A stretch of DNA of 49,400 bases from Methylotenera_A sp031381645 (GTDB lineage Bacteria; Pseudomonadota; Gammaproteobacteria; Burkholderiales; Methylophilaceae). The stretch covers positions 1 to 49,400 of the forward strand of contig JANMYB010000038.1 of the NCBI GenBank assembly GCA_031381645.1. The letters run 5' to 3'. A model generated the notes under the pieces. That model ran no database searches. It was not told the DNA's origin and worked only from the letters and a program-made list of their open reading frames with translations. Below, in pieces: positions 6,953-14,675 of the stretch. Numbering within the stretch: position 1 is the stretch's first letter; every line of letters starts with the position of its first letter. The translations under genes were made by a program, and so were the position numbers.

Positions 6953-8647
6953 ATGCCTATTTCATCAGCAGGGATTGGTTCTGGCCTTGATGTGGCTTCT
7001 ATTGTTGCTAGTATCATGAACGTCGAAAGACAGCCATTAGCAGCGGTAGCTAGGCAAAAAACGGATTATCAATCTCAGGTTTCTGCCTATGGCACGATGA
7101 AAAGTACTTTATCCACTTTTCAGACTGCGGTGCAAGCGCTTTCTAGTCCTGCTAAATTTAATGCACAGACCGTCACCTCTGGCAATCCAGCTGTATTTAC
7201 CGCTACCGCCAATGGTAGTGCGACGCTCGGTGACTATGCAGTCACCGTGAGCCAGCTGGCTAAATCGCAAAAGTTGGCGATGGCTGGCGTTGCAAATACT
7301 ACTGATGTCATTGGTGCAGGTACGCTGACCATCTCTTTCGGTACTTTTACGCCAGAAGTGCTCGCGCCACCGACACCAAGCTCTTTCACAGCAAACGCCG
7401 CTAAAACTGACGTAGTGATTGCCATTGGCAGTTCAAATAACACACTGGCTGGAGTGCGCGATGCAATTAACGCTTCTAATTCCAGCGTCAGCGCGACTAT
7501 TGTAAATGATGGCACGACGAATCGCCTGGTGATTACCTCTAAAGATACTGGTGAAGTCAATAGCTTGAAAATATCGGTAGCGGATGATGATGCGAACAAT
7601 GTGGATAGCATTGGTTTGTCGCAATTGGCCTTTGATCCTCTTGCTACTGTCGGTAGCGGGCAGAATCTAACGCAAATGCAGGCCGCAAAAAATGCTATTT
7701 TAGATATTGATGGTATTGCTGTGGTGAAAGCCAGCAATACAATTACTGATGCGATTGAAGGTGTGACGATAAATTTACTGACAACCAGTAACAGTCTGAG
7801 TGTAAATTTGGGTTTGACAACCAACCAAGACAAGATAAAAGAATCAGTAACTGCGTTTGTTGATGGCTACAATAAATTAAATGACGCACTGCGCAACCTG
7901 ACCAAGTATGATGAGACAGGCAGGGCTTCTGGCCCACTATTGGGCGATGCCACTGCAAGATCTGTCATCAATCAAATCAAATCGGTGATGACTAAAACAA
8001 TTAGTAGTGGCAATACAATCAACACCCTTAGCCAAATTGGCGTATCTTTTCAGCGTGATGGCAAATTGGCCTTAGATGCGACCAAGTTAGCAACGGCAGT
8101 GACGACTAATTTTAGTGATATTGCCACTTTATTTGCGACTTCTGCTAAAGCGACAGACCCGTTGATTGCTTATTCAAGCAGCACTAGTAAAACATTAGCG
8201 GGAACCTATGCGGTTGAAGTTAGCCAGCTGGGCACAACCTTAGTGAATGCTGCAGGTAACATTAATGGCGTTGCAGCCACTGGCGCAGGTTTCAATTTAA
8301 TCGGTGCGACAGGCGATGCAAGTGAAGGCTTAAGCATTAAAGTAAACGGTGGCGCATTAGGTGCGCGAGGCACAATTAATTTTAGTATCGGCTATGCGGC
8401 ACAATTAGACAACATCATCACTAAGCTATTAAGCGATGACGGCTTGCTGAAAGCTAGAACCGATGGTATGCAAAGTTCTATCACACGTCTGGATAAACAA
8501 ACTGAAGCACTCAATGTGCGACTGACCGCAGTAGAGGCGCGTTACCGTGCACAATTTAACAAGCTGGATTCCTTGCTATCTAGCATGGCTTCTACCAGTA
8601 GCTTCCTTACGCAGCAACTTGCTTCACTTAACGCGAATAACCAATAA
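6953..8647 (+). CDS. fliD: Flagellar filament cap protein, HAP2
   Basis: This 564-residue protein forms the pentameric-type cap that folds flagellin subunits at the growing filament tip. The N-terminus (SSAGIGSGLDVASIVASIM) and the C-terminal coiled coil (about 500-560) are typical of FliD_N and FliD_C. Two internal YAV-V-VSQL motifs, at about residues 93 and 420, mark repeated D2/D3-type modules. It follows flaG by 40 nt with an AGGAA ribosome site and precedes fliS and fliT, the order expected for a filament-assembly operon. Confidence 0.97.
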   Translation: MPISSAGIGSGLDVASIVASIMNVERQPLAAVARQKTDYQSQVSAYGTMKSTLSTFQTAVQALSSPAKFNAQTVTSGNPAVFTATANGSATLGDYAVTVSQLAKSQKLAMAGVANTTDVIGAGTLTISFGTFTPEVLAPPTPSSFTANAAKTDVVIAIGSSNNTLAGVRDAINASNSSVSATIVNDGTTNRLVITSKDTGEVNSLKISVADDDANNVDSIGLSQLAFDPLATVGSGQNLTQMQAAKNAILDIDGIAVVKASNTITDAIEGVTINLLTTSNSLSVNLGLTTNQDKIKESVTAFVDGYNKLNDALRNLTKYDETGRASGPLLGDATARSVINQIKSVMTKTISSGNTINTLSQIGVSFQRDGKLALDATKLATAVTTNFSDIATLFATSAKATDPLIAYSSSTSKTLAGTYAVEVSQLGTTLVNAAGNINGVAATGAGFNLIGATGDASEGLSIKVNGGALGARGTINFSIGYAAQLDNIITKLLSDDGLLKARTDGMQSSITRLDKQTEALNVRLTAVEARYRAQFNKLDSLLSSMASTSSFLTQQLASLNANNQ

Positions 8648-8664
8648 GACTAGAGGATAAGAAT

Positions 8665-9156
8665 ATGTTTGGATTCAGTAAAAATGGAGTAAATGTCTAT
8701 GCGCAAATGAGCGTAGAAACTGGTGTGTTGGCAGCAAGCCCAAATAAACTCACCATTATGTTGTATGAAGGCGCTATTGCCGCATGTCAAAGCGCAATTG
8801 GCCACATGAAAAATGCAGATATTGAGAACAAAGGCGCTATGTTGTCAAAAGCGACGATGATTATTGAAAGCGGCCTACGAGTCAGTCTGAACAAAAAAGC
8901 AGGTGGCGAGCTGGCAGAAAGTCTAGATAGTCTTTATGTGTATATGGGGCATAGGTTGATGATTGCCAATATTCGCAACCAGCCAGAACTGGTGCAAGAA
9001 GTGATACAACTTTTAAGCGATTTAAAAGGCGCTTGGGAAACAATTGGCGATGCGCAAGCTAGATCTGTAGCCATTTCTCAAGTAGCTACTCCCATCACTT
9101 CAAACCAAAATACGCTTAATGTAAATCGAGCTATTGCTAATTATGCAGGCGCATAA
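8665..9156 (+). CDS. fliS: Flagellin export chaperone FliS
   Basis: This 163-residue cytoplasmic helical-bundle protein binds the disordered C-terminus of flagellin and delivers it to the FlhA export gate. Typical features are the N-terminal YAQMSVETGVLAASPNKLT and MLYEGAI blocks. It is longer than many FliS proteins (about 125-140 residues) because of a C-terminal tail rich in polar residues. It starts 17 nt after fliD, and its stop codon directly abuts the fliT start. Confidence 0.95.
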   Translation: MFGFSKNGVNVYAQMSVETGVLAASPNKLTIMLYEGAIAACQSAIGHMKNADIENKGAMLSKATMIIESGLRVSLNKKAGGELAESLDSLYVYMGHRLMIANIRNQPELVQEVIQLLSDLKGAWETIGDAQARSVAISQVATPITSNQNTLNVNRAIANYAGA

Positions 9157-9483
9157 ATGATGAAATATCAAAACACAATTACCACCTATGAGGTAATTGA
9201 AAATCTGACCAGCCAAATGTTGCTAGCGGCTAAAGCGGAGGATTGGGACAAACTGACGGCATTGGAAAGTGACTGTGCAAAATATATTGAGCAGCTTAAG
9301 TTTTACGAGAATGTATTGCCATTGTCTAGAGACGCATCTGAGCGAAAAGTGGCGAGCATCAAGCGTATTCTTGCTGACGATTTAGAAATACGCAATTTAG
9401 TTTCGCCTAAGATGGCAAAATTAAGCGCGTTAATGAATAGTAGCCAAAACGGTAAGAAATTAAACCGAACATACGGCAAATGA
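9157..9483 (+). CDS. fliT: FliT-like export chaperone
   Basis: This small (108-residue), all-helical protein lies immediately after fliS, with no gap between stop and start. In the family FliT binds the cap protein FliD and the export ATPase complex. Sequence conservation of FliT is low, so the call rests on position, length, predicted helices and the C-terminal KMAKLSALMNSSQNGKKL segment. A start one codon later (9160) is equally possible. Confidence 0.8.
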   Translation: MMKYQNTITTYEVIENLTSQMLLAAKAEDWDKLTALESDCAKYIEQLKFYENVLPLSRDASERKVASIKRILADDLEIRNLVSPKMAKLSALMNSSQNGKKLNRTYGK

Positions 9484-9493
9484 TTTAGTCCGC

Positions 9494-10465
9494 ATGCTAA
9501 ATAAGCTTGACATTGCTAGTGTTGCCCCAGTCTCGCGTATTGCACCTGTGCTGGCTGTCGACCCAGTTGCATCTTTAATTCAGGCGCTTGGTGACCGTGC
9601 GAACCAGCTGGTGAAAGGGCAGGAGTATTTTGCGCAAGTGCTATCAAAGACAGGTGAATCTAGCTACAACGTAAAAGTTGAAGGTAAAGGTAAAGGGCTT
9701 ACCAAAGATATTATCCTTAAAATGGAGCTTGGGTCTTTTGCACAGGCAGGGCAGACGCTGTTGCTGCGATACTTGAAAGATGCGCCAACGCCCACATTTC
9801 AGCTACTTTTTAGCGTTAATAATGAAGCTGGAAGTGCTAAAATTAGCTCAACCGCACAGCTGATTGGCCATATACTGAATCAAGCAGAAAGCGAAGGCGT
9901 TTCAACGCGTTTTGAAGCAACTTCAATAGTCACGCATACACCGCATAGCGCACAAAATGTCGCACAAGATTTAAAGCGCGCAGTAAGCACCAGCGGTTTA
10001 TTTTATGAGTCACATTTAAGTGATTTATTGAAAAACAATCAAAGTTTGGCAACGATTAGGCAGGAGCCACAGAACCAAGTAAATATGCCACTTGCAGGAC
10101 TAGTATCGCAACAATTGGCGCTTCTGGAAAATCAGCGTATGTCGTGGCAGGGTGAAGTTTGGCTAGGTCAAACGATGGACTGGGATGTTTATTTTCCGCA
10201 AAAAGACGCCGAATCTAGTCAAAAACAGGCTTATGAGCAACCAGAAAACAAACCGATTGCCAGTGAATTGACGCTACACTTGCCACAGCTTGGCAAAGTT
10301 TCAGCTAGAATTAGCATTATCGATGGGCGTATGCGCATCGGCATATTAGCCGAGCAAACGCAAACGCTAGATGCCCTTAAAAATCAGCGGCTAAGCTTAG
10401 CTAAAGCGATTGAAAATAGCGGTCAGCCACTCGATAGATTGACTATTGCGCATCATGCAGAATAA
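9494..10465 (+). CDS. FliK-like protein with C-terminal hook-length-control domain
   Basis: This 323-residue cytoplasmic protein has a C-terminal half (about 215-320) that matches the FliK C-terminal fold. It includes WQGEVWLGQ, LTLHLPQLGKVSARI, and a last helix reaching LDRLTI. The N-terminal 100 residues look like a beta-rich domain. It is not the main hook ruler: a separate fliK lies at 16631-17998. Its start is 10 nt after fliT, and its stop overlaps the next gene, which encodes a free FlhB C-terminal domain. FliK normally acts on FlhB-C, so the pairing suggests a matched accessory pair. Function is unproven. Confidence 0.8.
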   Translation: MLNKLDIASVAPVSRIAPVLAVDPVASLIQALGDRANQLVKGQEYFAQVLSKTGESSYNVKVEGKGKGLTKDIILKMELGSFAQAGQTLLLRYLKDAPTPTFQLLFSVNNEAGSAKISSTAQLIGHILNQAESEGVSTRFEATSIVTHTPHSAQNVAQDLKRAVSTSGLFYESHLSDLLKNNQSLATIRQEPQNQVNMPLAGLVSQQLALLENQRMSWQGEVWLGQTMDWDVYFPQKDAESSQKQAYEQPENKPIASELTLHLPQLGKVSARISIIDGRMRIGILAEQTQTLDALKNQRLSLAKAIENSGQPLDRLTIAHHAE

Positions 10466-10784
10466 TAAAGTGCTTTCTGCTTTAAAACCCAATGCCAACC
10501 AGCAGGCGATCGCGCTGACTTATGAAGCCAGTGATTACGCTCCTAAAGTGGTAGCTAAAGGTCGTGGTTTAATTGCCGAGCAGATTATCGCCAAAGCCAA
10601 AGAAAATAATGTATTCGTACATGAATCTAAAGACTTAGTGGCGTTATTGATGCAGGTAGATTTGGATGACCATATTCCGCCCGAACTTTATTTGGCGATT
10701 GCAGAAATTTTAGCTTGGTTGTATCAGTTGGAGGCAGGTATGCAGAGCGCAGAAGAAATGCCACTGCGTCATAAAGCTGTTTAA
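10455..10784 (+). CDS. Free-standing FlhB cytoplasmic-domain homologue (FhlB/YlqH type)
   Basis: This 109-residue soluble protein aligns along its length with the C-terminal domain of FlhB, for example APKVVAKGRGLIAEQI, VHESKDLVALLMQ and IPPELYLAIAEILAWLY. It lacks the membrane part, and the NPTH self-cleavage site of true FlhB is replaced by ALTYE. So it corresponds to the cleaved FlhB-CC fragment. ATG 10455 overlaps the end of the FliK-like gene, implying translational coupling. In other bacteria such proteins can partly replace FlhB-C. The role here is inferred. True flhB is at 47713-48888. Confidence 0.86.
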   Translation: MQNNKVLSALKPNANQQAIALTYEASDYAPKVVAKGRGLIAEQIIAKAKENNVFVHESKDLVALLMQVDLDDHIPPELYLAIAEILAWLYQLEAGMQSAEEMPLRHKAV

Positions 10785-10798
10785 AAAAGAAAATATTA

Positions 10799-10837
10799 AT
10801 GTCCTGCGAGGCAATATCCATAAGATTTGCAGGATAT
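10799..10837 (+). repeat. Dispersed hairpin element, copy 3; likely also a bidirectional terminator
   Basis: ATGTCCTGC (10799-10807) pairs with GCAGGATAT (10829-10837) with one G-U, enclosing GAGGCAATATCCATAAGATTT. The stem and the AATATCCA inner sequence recur at 710-748 and 5327-5366. It lies in the 65-nt gap between the converging FlhB-like gene and fliE, and a T-rich stretch follows on each strand, so it could end both transcripts. Confidence 0.65.
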
Positions 10838-10849
10838 ATGTTTTTAAGT

Positions 10850-11212
10850 TTAAACCTGCATATTCATAATGTCCTGATAAGCCGAAACCAGCTTGTTGCG
10901 TACTTGTATAGTCGCTTGAAACGAGATATTGGCTTTTTGCCCAGCAATCATTACGTCAGAAAGGCTCACGCTGTCATCGCCCATGACGAAATTTTTACCT
11001 AGTTTTTCAGCGTCCAACTGCGTTCTATTGACTTGATCTAACGATGCTTTTAATGCTTCAGAAAAGTCAACTTTTGTCGCGCTTTGATTTTTTTGTATGC
11101 CAGCGGCTGAAGCCAGTCCGCCTAACGCCTCAGTTTGTGGACGCTGCGCGGCCATTTTTAGCTGCGCCAGCATGGATTCTATTCTACCAGAATCAATTCC
11201 ACCTGCTTTCAT
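10850..11212 (-). CDS. fliE: Flagellar hook-basal body complex protein FliE
   Basis: This 120-residue protein links the MS ring to the rod. The C-terminal half carries the family pattern: FSEALKASLDQVN, then MGDDSVSLSDVMIAGQKANISFQA, ending VRNKLVSAYQDIMNMQV. ATG 11210-11212 is chosen because GGAGG lies about 7 nt upstream; a longer reading would start before that site. It is transcribed alone, divergently from fliF, across a 159-nt gap. A weak sigma-54-like element for this direction is noted at 11335-11351. Confidence 0.96.
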   Translation of the reverse strand: MKAGGIDSGRIESMLAQLKMAAQRPQTEALGGLASAAGIQKNQSATKVDFSEALKASLDQVNRTQLDAEKLGKNFVMGDDSVSLSDVMIAGQKANISFQATIQVRNKLVSAYQDIMNMQV

Positions 11213-11334
11213 AGTCATCCTCCAATTCAAGTCAATAGATATCAGCGACTAATTTACCACTTCAGCGCTAGAGTCAGTGTTCAAATAGGCCAATTAAAAG
11301 TGCTTTATTCCCAAATTTGAAAATCCTTACCTTC

Positions 11335-11351
11335 TGCATAATGGTATCCAA
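11335..11351 (-). promoter_or_regulatory. Possible sigma-54 promoter of fliE
   Basis: On the minus strand TTGG-ATACCATTAT-GCA has the GG-N10-GC spacing and flanking TTGG and GCA, but it lacks the CAC and TTGC parts of the consensus. It is about 125 nt before the fliE start. Weak support only. Confidence 0.3.
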
Positions 11352-11371
11352 TAGGTAAATGGAAAAAAGCA

Positions 11372-13003
11372 ATGGCTGCTGATGCAAGTTTAACGAATGG
11401 AAGCGCGATGGGATCTAGTTCTCAGATGGGCAACAAGCTACTTTTATTGGCAGGCGTAGCCGCAGTAATCGCTGTGATGGCGGTATTTTGGTTATGGAGC
11501 CAGCAGCCAGATTATCGCGTACTGTTTTCAAACTACTCTGATAAAGATGGTGGTGCTATTGTCGCGGCGCTAGAAAAAATGAATGTGCCGTACAAGTTTT
11601 CTGAAAGCGGTACGGCGATTCTAGTTCCTGCGGCGCAAGTGCATCAAGCACGCCTTAAATTGGCTTCTGATGGTTTGCCTAGAGGTGGCAATATAGGGTT
11701 TGAGATTTTAGAAAATCAAAAATTTGGTGTTTCACAATTTGTAGAACAAGTTAATTTCCAGCGCGCTTTAGAGGGTGAGTTGGAGCGTAGCATCCAAGCT
11801 ATCGGTGCGGTTGAAGTGGCGCGCATTCATTTGGCTATTCCTAAAGCTTCAGTTTTTGTCAGAGATCAGCAAAAACCGACGGCTTCTGTATTATTGAATT
11901 TACGCGCAGGGCGCAGCCTAGATGCGCAGCAAATAGGCGCAGTGGTGCATTTGGTAGCTAGTAGCGTGCCAGACCTGCCTGCTACTAATGTCACAGTGGT
12001 CGACCAAAATGGTAATTTGCTTTCAGATACTTCCAAAAAAATGGGCGCGAATAATTTAGATCCAACCCAGCTTAAATATGTTGATGAAATCCAGCAAAGC
12101 ATTGCTAAGCGTGTTGAATCTATTATTTCGCCAATAGTTGGCGCAAAAAATGTGCGTGCAGAAGCAAGTGCGGAAATCGATTTTTCTAGCTTAGAGCAAG
12201 CTGCAGAAACTTATAAACCGAATCAAAAACCAGAGGATGTCACCGTGCGCAGCATGCAAAGCAATGAATCGCTGACGAATAATGGTAGCGAAGCGAACGG
12301 TGTACCAGGTGCGCTTTCAAATCAGCCGCCAGCCAATTCGACTGCGCCAATTAACGCGCCAGCCGATGCAAATGCAGATGCCGTAGATGTAGCAATAGCG
12401 CCTGCGTTTACGCAAAAAAACACCATGACCAATTATGAGGTTGATAAAACTGTGAAATATACTCAGCAAGCTATGGGCGGCATCAAGCGTTTGAATGTGG
12501 CTGTTGTAGTCAACAATATGCCAGTGACTGATAAAAAAGGCAAAGTAAGCTATAGGCCGCTGACAGTTGCTGAGAAAAAACAAATTAACGATTTAGCTAT
12601 GCAAGCGATGGGTTTTAACAAAGAGCGTGGCGATGCACTGACAGTAGTGAATAGCTCATTCGCTGGAGAGTCTGTAGAAATCGTGCCAGAAGTGCCGATG
12701 TGGAAAAGCCCACAAACGATTGAATATGCTAAAGACTCACTACGCTTTATTGTAGGCATTGTGGTGTTATTCATGATTTACTCCCGTGTACTCAAGCCTA
12801 TGGCGAGTAAATTAATGACAGCATCACCAAAATTACTTAATGCTCAAGCAGGTGAGGATGCCGTCGTGAATTTAAGTAGCGAACAGGCAAGATTGGCTGC
12901 GCCTGCAAAGGATCAGAATTTGGCAGCAGCAAAGCAAATGGCAAAAGACAACCCAAGAGTTGTGGCTAGTGTGGTCGCCAATTGGACGAATGGAAACGGG
13001 TAG
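11372..13003 (+). CDS. fliF: MS-ring protein FliF
   Basis: This 543-residue inner-membrane protein oligomerises to the MS ring that holds the export gate and the C ring. Transmembrane helices lie at about 23-42 and 455-473. Between them are the ring-building modules, with YRVLFSNYSDKDGGAIVAAL and LERSIQAIGAVEVARIHLAIP typical of the family. A low-complexity loop (about 300-345) is rich in N, A and P. The short C-terminal tail (about 475-543) supplies the FliG-binding site. It heads the fliFGHIJK operon; its stop is 5 nt before the fliG ATG. Confidence 0.98.
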   Translation: MAADASLTNGSAMGSSSQMGNKLLLLAGVAAVIAVMAVFWLWSQQPDYRVLFSNYSDKDGGAIVAALEKMNVPYKFSESGTAILVPAAQVHQARLKLASDGLPRGGNIGFEILENQKFGVSQFVEQVNFQRALEGELERSIQAIGAVEVARIHLAIPKASVFVRDQQKPTASVLLNLRAGRSLDAQQIGAVVHLVASSVPDLPATNVTVVDQNGNLLSDTSKKMGANNLDPTQLKYVDEIQQSIAKRVESIISPIVGAKNVRAEASAEIDFSSLEQAAETYKPNQKPEDVTVRSMQSNESLTNNGSEANGVPGALSNQPPANSTAPINAPADANADAVDVAIAPAFTQKNTMTNYEVDKTVKYTQQAMGGIKRLNVAVVVNNMPVTDKKGKVSYRPLTVAEKKQINDLAMQAMGFNKERGDALTVVNSSFAGESVEIVPEVPMWKSPQTIEYAKDSLRFIVGIVVLFMIYSRVLKPMASKLMTASPKLLNAQAGEDAVVNLSSEQARLAAPAKDQNLAAAKQMAKDNPRVVASVVANWTNGNG

Positions 13004-13008
13004 AGAAA

Positions 13009-14007
13009 ATGAGTGATGATGGTGTGATGCGTAGTGCCATCCTGATGCTTGCGTTGGGAGAAGATGAGGCTGCAGAAGTGATGAAGTTTCTTAGCCCAAA
13101 AGAAGTGCAGAAGCTAGGTGCAGCGATGGCAACAATGAAGTCGGTAGGTCACGAGCAAGTAAATACCGTGGTAACGGAGTTTCTGACAGTTGCCGAGCAA
13201 AGTAGTAGTTTTGGTTTGGATTCTGATGAATACATCCGATCTGTATTGAATAAAGCGCTGGGTGAAGATAAAGCGGCTGGTCTGCTAAATCGCATCTTGC
13301 AGTCGCGCGATTCTAGCGGAATTGAAAGTTTAAAGTGGATGGATGCGCCGACTGTAGCAGAGTTTATCAAAAATGAGCACCCGCAAATCATTGCCACAAT
13401 TCTTGTACATTTGGAACCAGATCAGGCTTCTGCAGTGATTGGCTTTTTCGATGACAGATTAAGGCAGGATGTGATGTTGCGTATTGCAACGCTAGATGGT
13501 GTTAAGCCTATTGCTTTACGTGAATTGAATGAGGTGATGGCCAAGTTATTAACAGGGAATGAAAATATTAAGAAACAAAGCATGGGTGGTATTAAAGTGG
13601 CAGCTGACATCATGAACTTTATGAATGGTGAAAATGAAGCCAGCGTGATGGAAGGGTTGAAAACTTACGACGAAGAAATGGCGCAAAAAATCACGGATCA
13701 AATGTTTGTGTTCGACAACATTATGGATATTGATGATAAGGGCATACAGGTGATGCTGAAGGAAGTTCAGTCCGAATCACTAATAGTTGCACTTAAGGGC
13801 ACAACCGAAGAAATGCGCGAAAAAATCTTTAAAAACATGTCGTCACGCGCGGCAGAGATGATGAAAGAAGACTTAGAAACAAAAGGCCCTGTCAAACTTT
13901 CAGAAGTAGAAACACAACAGAAAGCAATTCTGCAAATCGTTCGCAGGTTGTCCGATGAAGGCCAAATACAACTCGCTGGTAAAGGCGATGATGATCAATA
14001 TGTATAA
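13009..14007 (+). CDS. fliG: Motor switch protein FliG
   Basis: This 332-residue C-ring protein transmits torque from the stator to the MS ring. The middle domain has the EHPQ motif at 123-126 (NEHPQIIATILVHLEPDQA). The C-terminal domain carries the charged stator-facing helix (about 265-300, with KGTTEEMREKIFKNMSSRA). ATG 13009 follows the fliF stop by 5 nt; an in-frame TTG further upstream would overlap fliF and is less likely. Length equals the family norm (about 330). Confidence 0.97.
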   Translation: MSDDGVMRSAILMLALGEDEAAEVMKFLSPKEVQKLGAAMATMKSVGHEQVNTVVTEFLTVAEQSSSFGLDSDEYIRSVLNKALGEDKAAGLLNRILQSRDSSGIESLKWMDAPTVAEFIKNEHPQIIATILVHLEPDQASAVIGFFDDRLRQDVMLRIATLDGVKPIALRELNEVMAKLLTGNENIKKQSMGGIKVAADIMNFMNGENEASVMEGLKTYDEEMAQKITDQMFVFDNIMDIDDKGIQVMLKEVQSESLIVALKGTTEEMREKIFKNMSSRAAEMMKEDLETKGPVKLSEVETQQKAILQIVRRLSDEGQIQLAGKGDDDQYV

Positions 14008-14018
14008 AGGTGCGCAAA

Positions 14019-14675
14019 ATGTCTAATTTAACTGTCCCCAAAGAACAACAAACCGCTTACGAAAGATGGGAAATGTCTTCGTTTGCAGATGAGAATCGAA
14101 GCGTCGGTAGCAGTAAATCTAGGAAAAAAGAGGGTGTTGTAAACTCTGATGCGATGACACAGATTTTTGATGGTCTGCGCAAAGAAGCCTATGCCAAAGG
14201 TATGCAAGAAGGATTTGCCGTTGGCTTGGCAAAGGCCAGAGAAGCTGCACATGAGGACAGGCAAAACTTTTTGAAGTTGACGACAGCTTTTAGCGAAGCG
14301 CTTGAAAAATCTGATGAGCAGATAGCGGATGACGTGCTGTCATTAGCGCTTGATATTGCTAAATCCATGTTGAAGATCAAGCTGGATATTGATCCAGCGA
14401 CAGTTTTGCCAGTGGTGATGGATGCCATTCATTATCTTCCTTATGTGCAAAAACCAGCTAGAATTCTAGTGCATCATGATGATGCACAGATGTTGCGTGA
14501 GTATTTAGCCGATGAAATATCTAGCCAGCAGTGGTTGATACAGGAGGACAGTAATGTTGAGCGTGGTGGTTGTTTAGTTGAAACTGGCGCGAATCAAATC
14601 GACGCAACCAATGCAGTTCGCTGGAAAAGAATCAGCGAAGCATTGGCACAGAATAACAATTGGCTTCTGCTATGA
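14019..14675 (+). CDS. fliH: Flagellar export ATPase regulator FliH
   Basis: This 218-residue protein is the stalk that ties the ATPase FliI to FliN at the C ring. Typical features are the aromatic N-terminus (YERWEMSSF), the AYAKGMQEGFAVGLAKAREAA helix with spaced glycines (about 50-75) and the conserved C-terminal domain ending DATNAVRWKRISEAL. ATG 14019 is preferred over GTG 14010, because AAAGG (14006-14010) is the ribosome site. It overlaps fliI by 4 nt (ATGA), a sign of coupling. Confidence 0.95.
   Translation: MSNLTVPKEQQTAYERWEMSSFADENRSVGSSKSRKKEGVVNSDAMTQIFDGLRKEAYAKGMQEGFAVGLAKAREAAHEDRQNFLKLTTAFSEALEKSDEQIADDVLSLALDIAKSMLKIKLDIDPATVLPVVMDAIHYLPYVQKPARILVHHDDAQMLREYLADEISSQQWLIQEDSNVERGGCLVETGANQIDATNAVRWKRISEALAQNNNWLLL

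Noticed and set aside
7234..7833. 199-codon ORF antisense to fliD
   Set aside because: Lies entirely inside fliD on the opposite strand, has no ribosome site or recognisable domain, and mirrors the codon pattern of fliD.
11287..11304. GGCC...GC element reading toward fliF as a sigma-54 promoter
   Set aside because: The spacing between GG and GC is 12 nt instead of 10.
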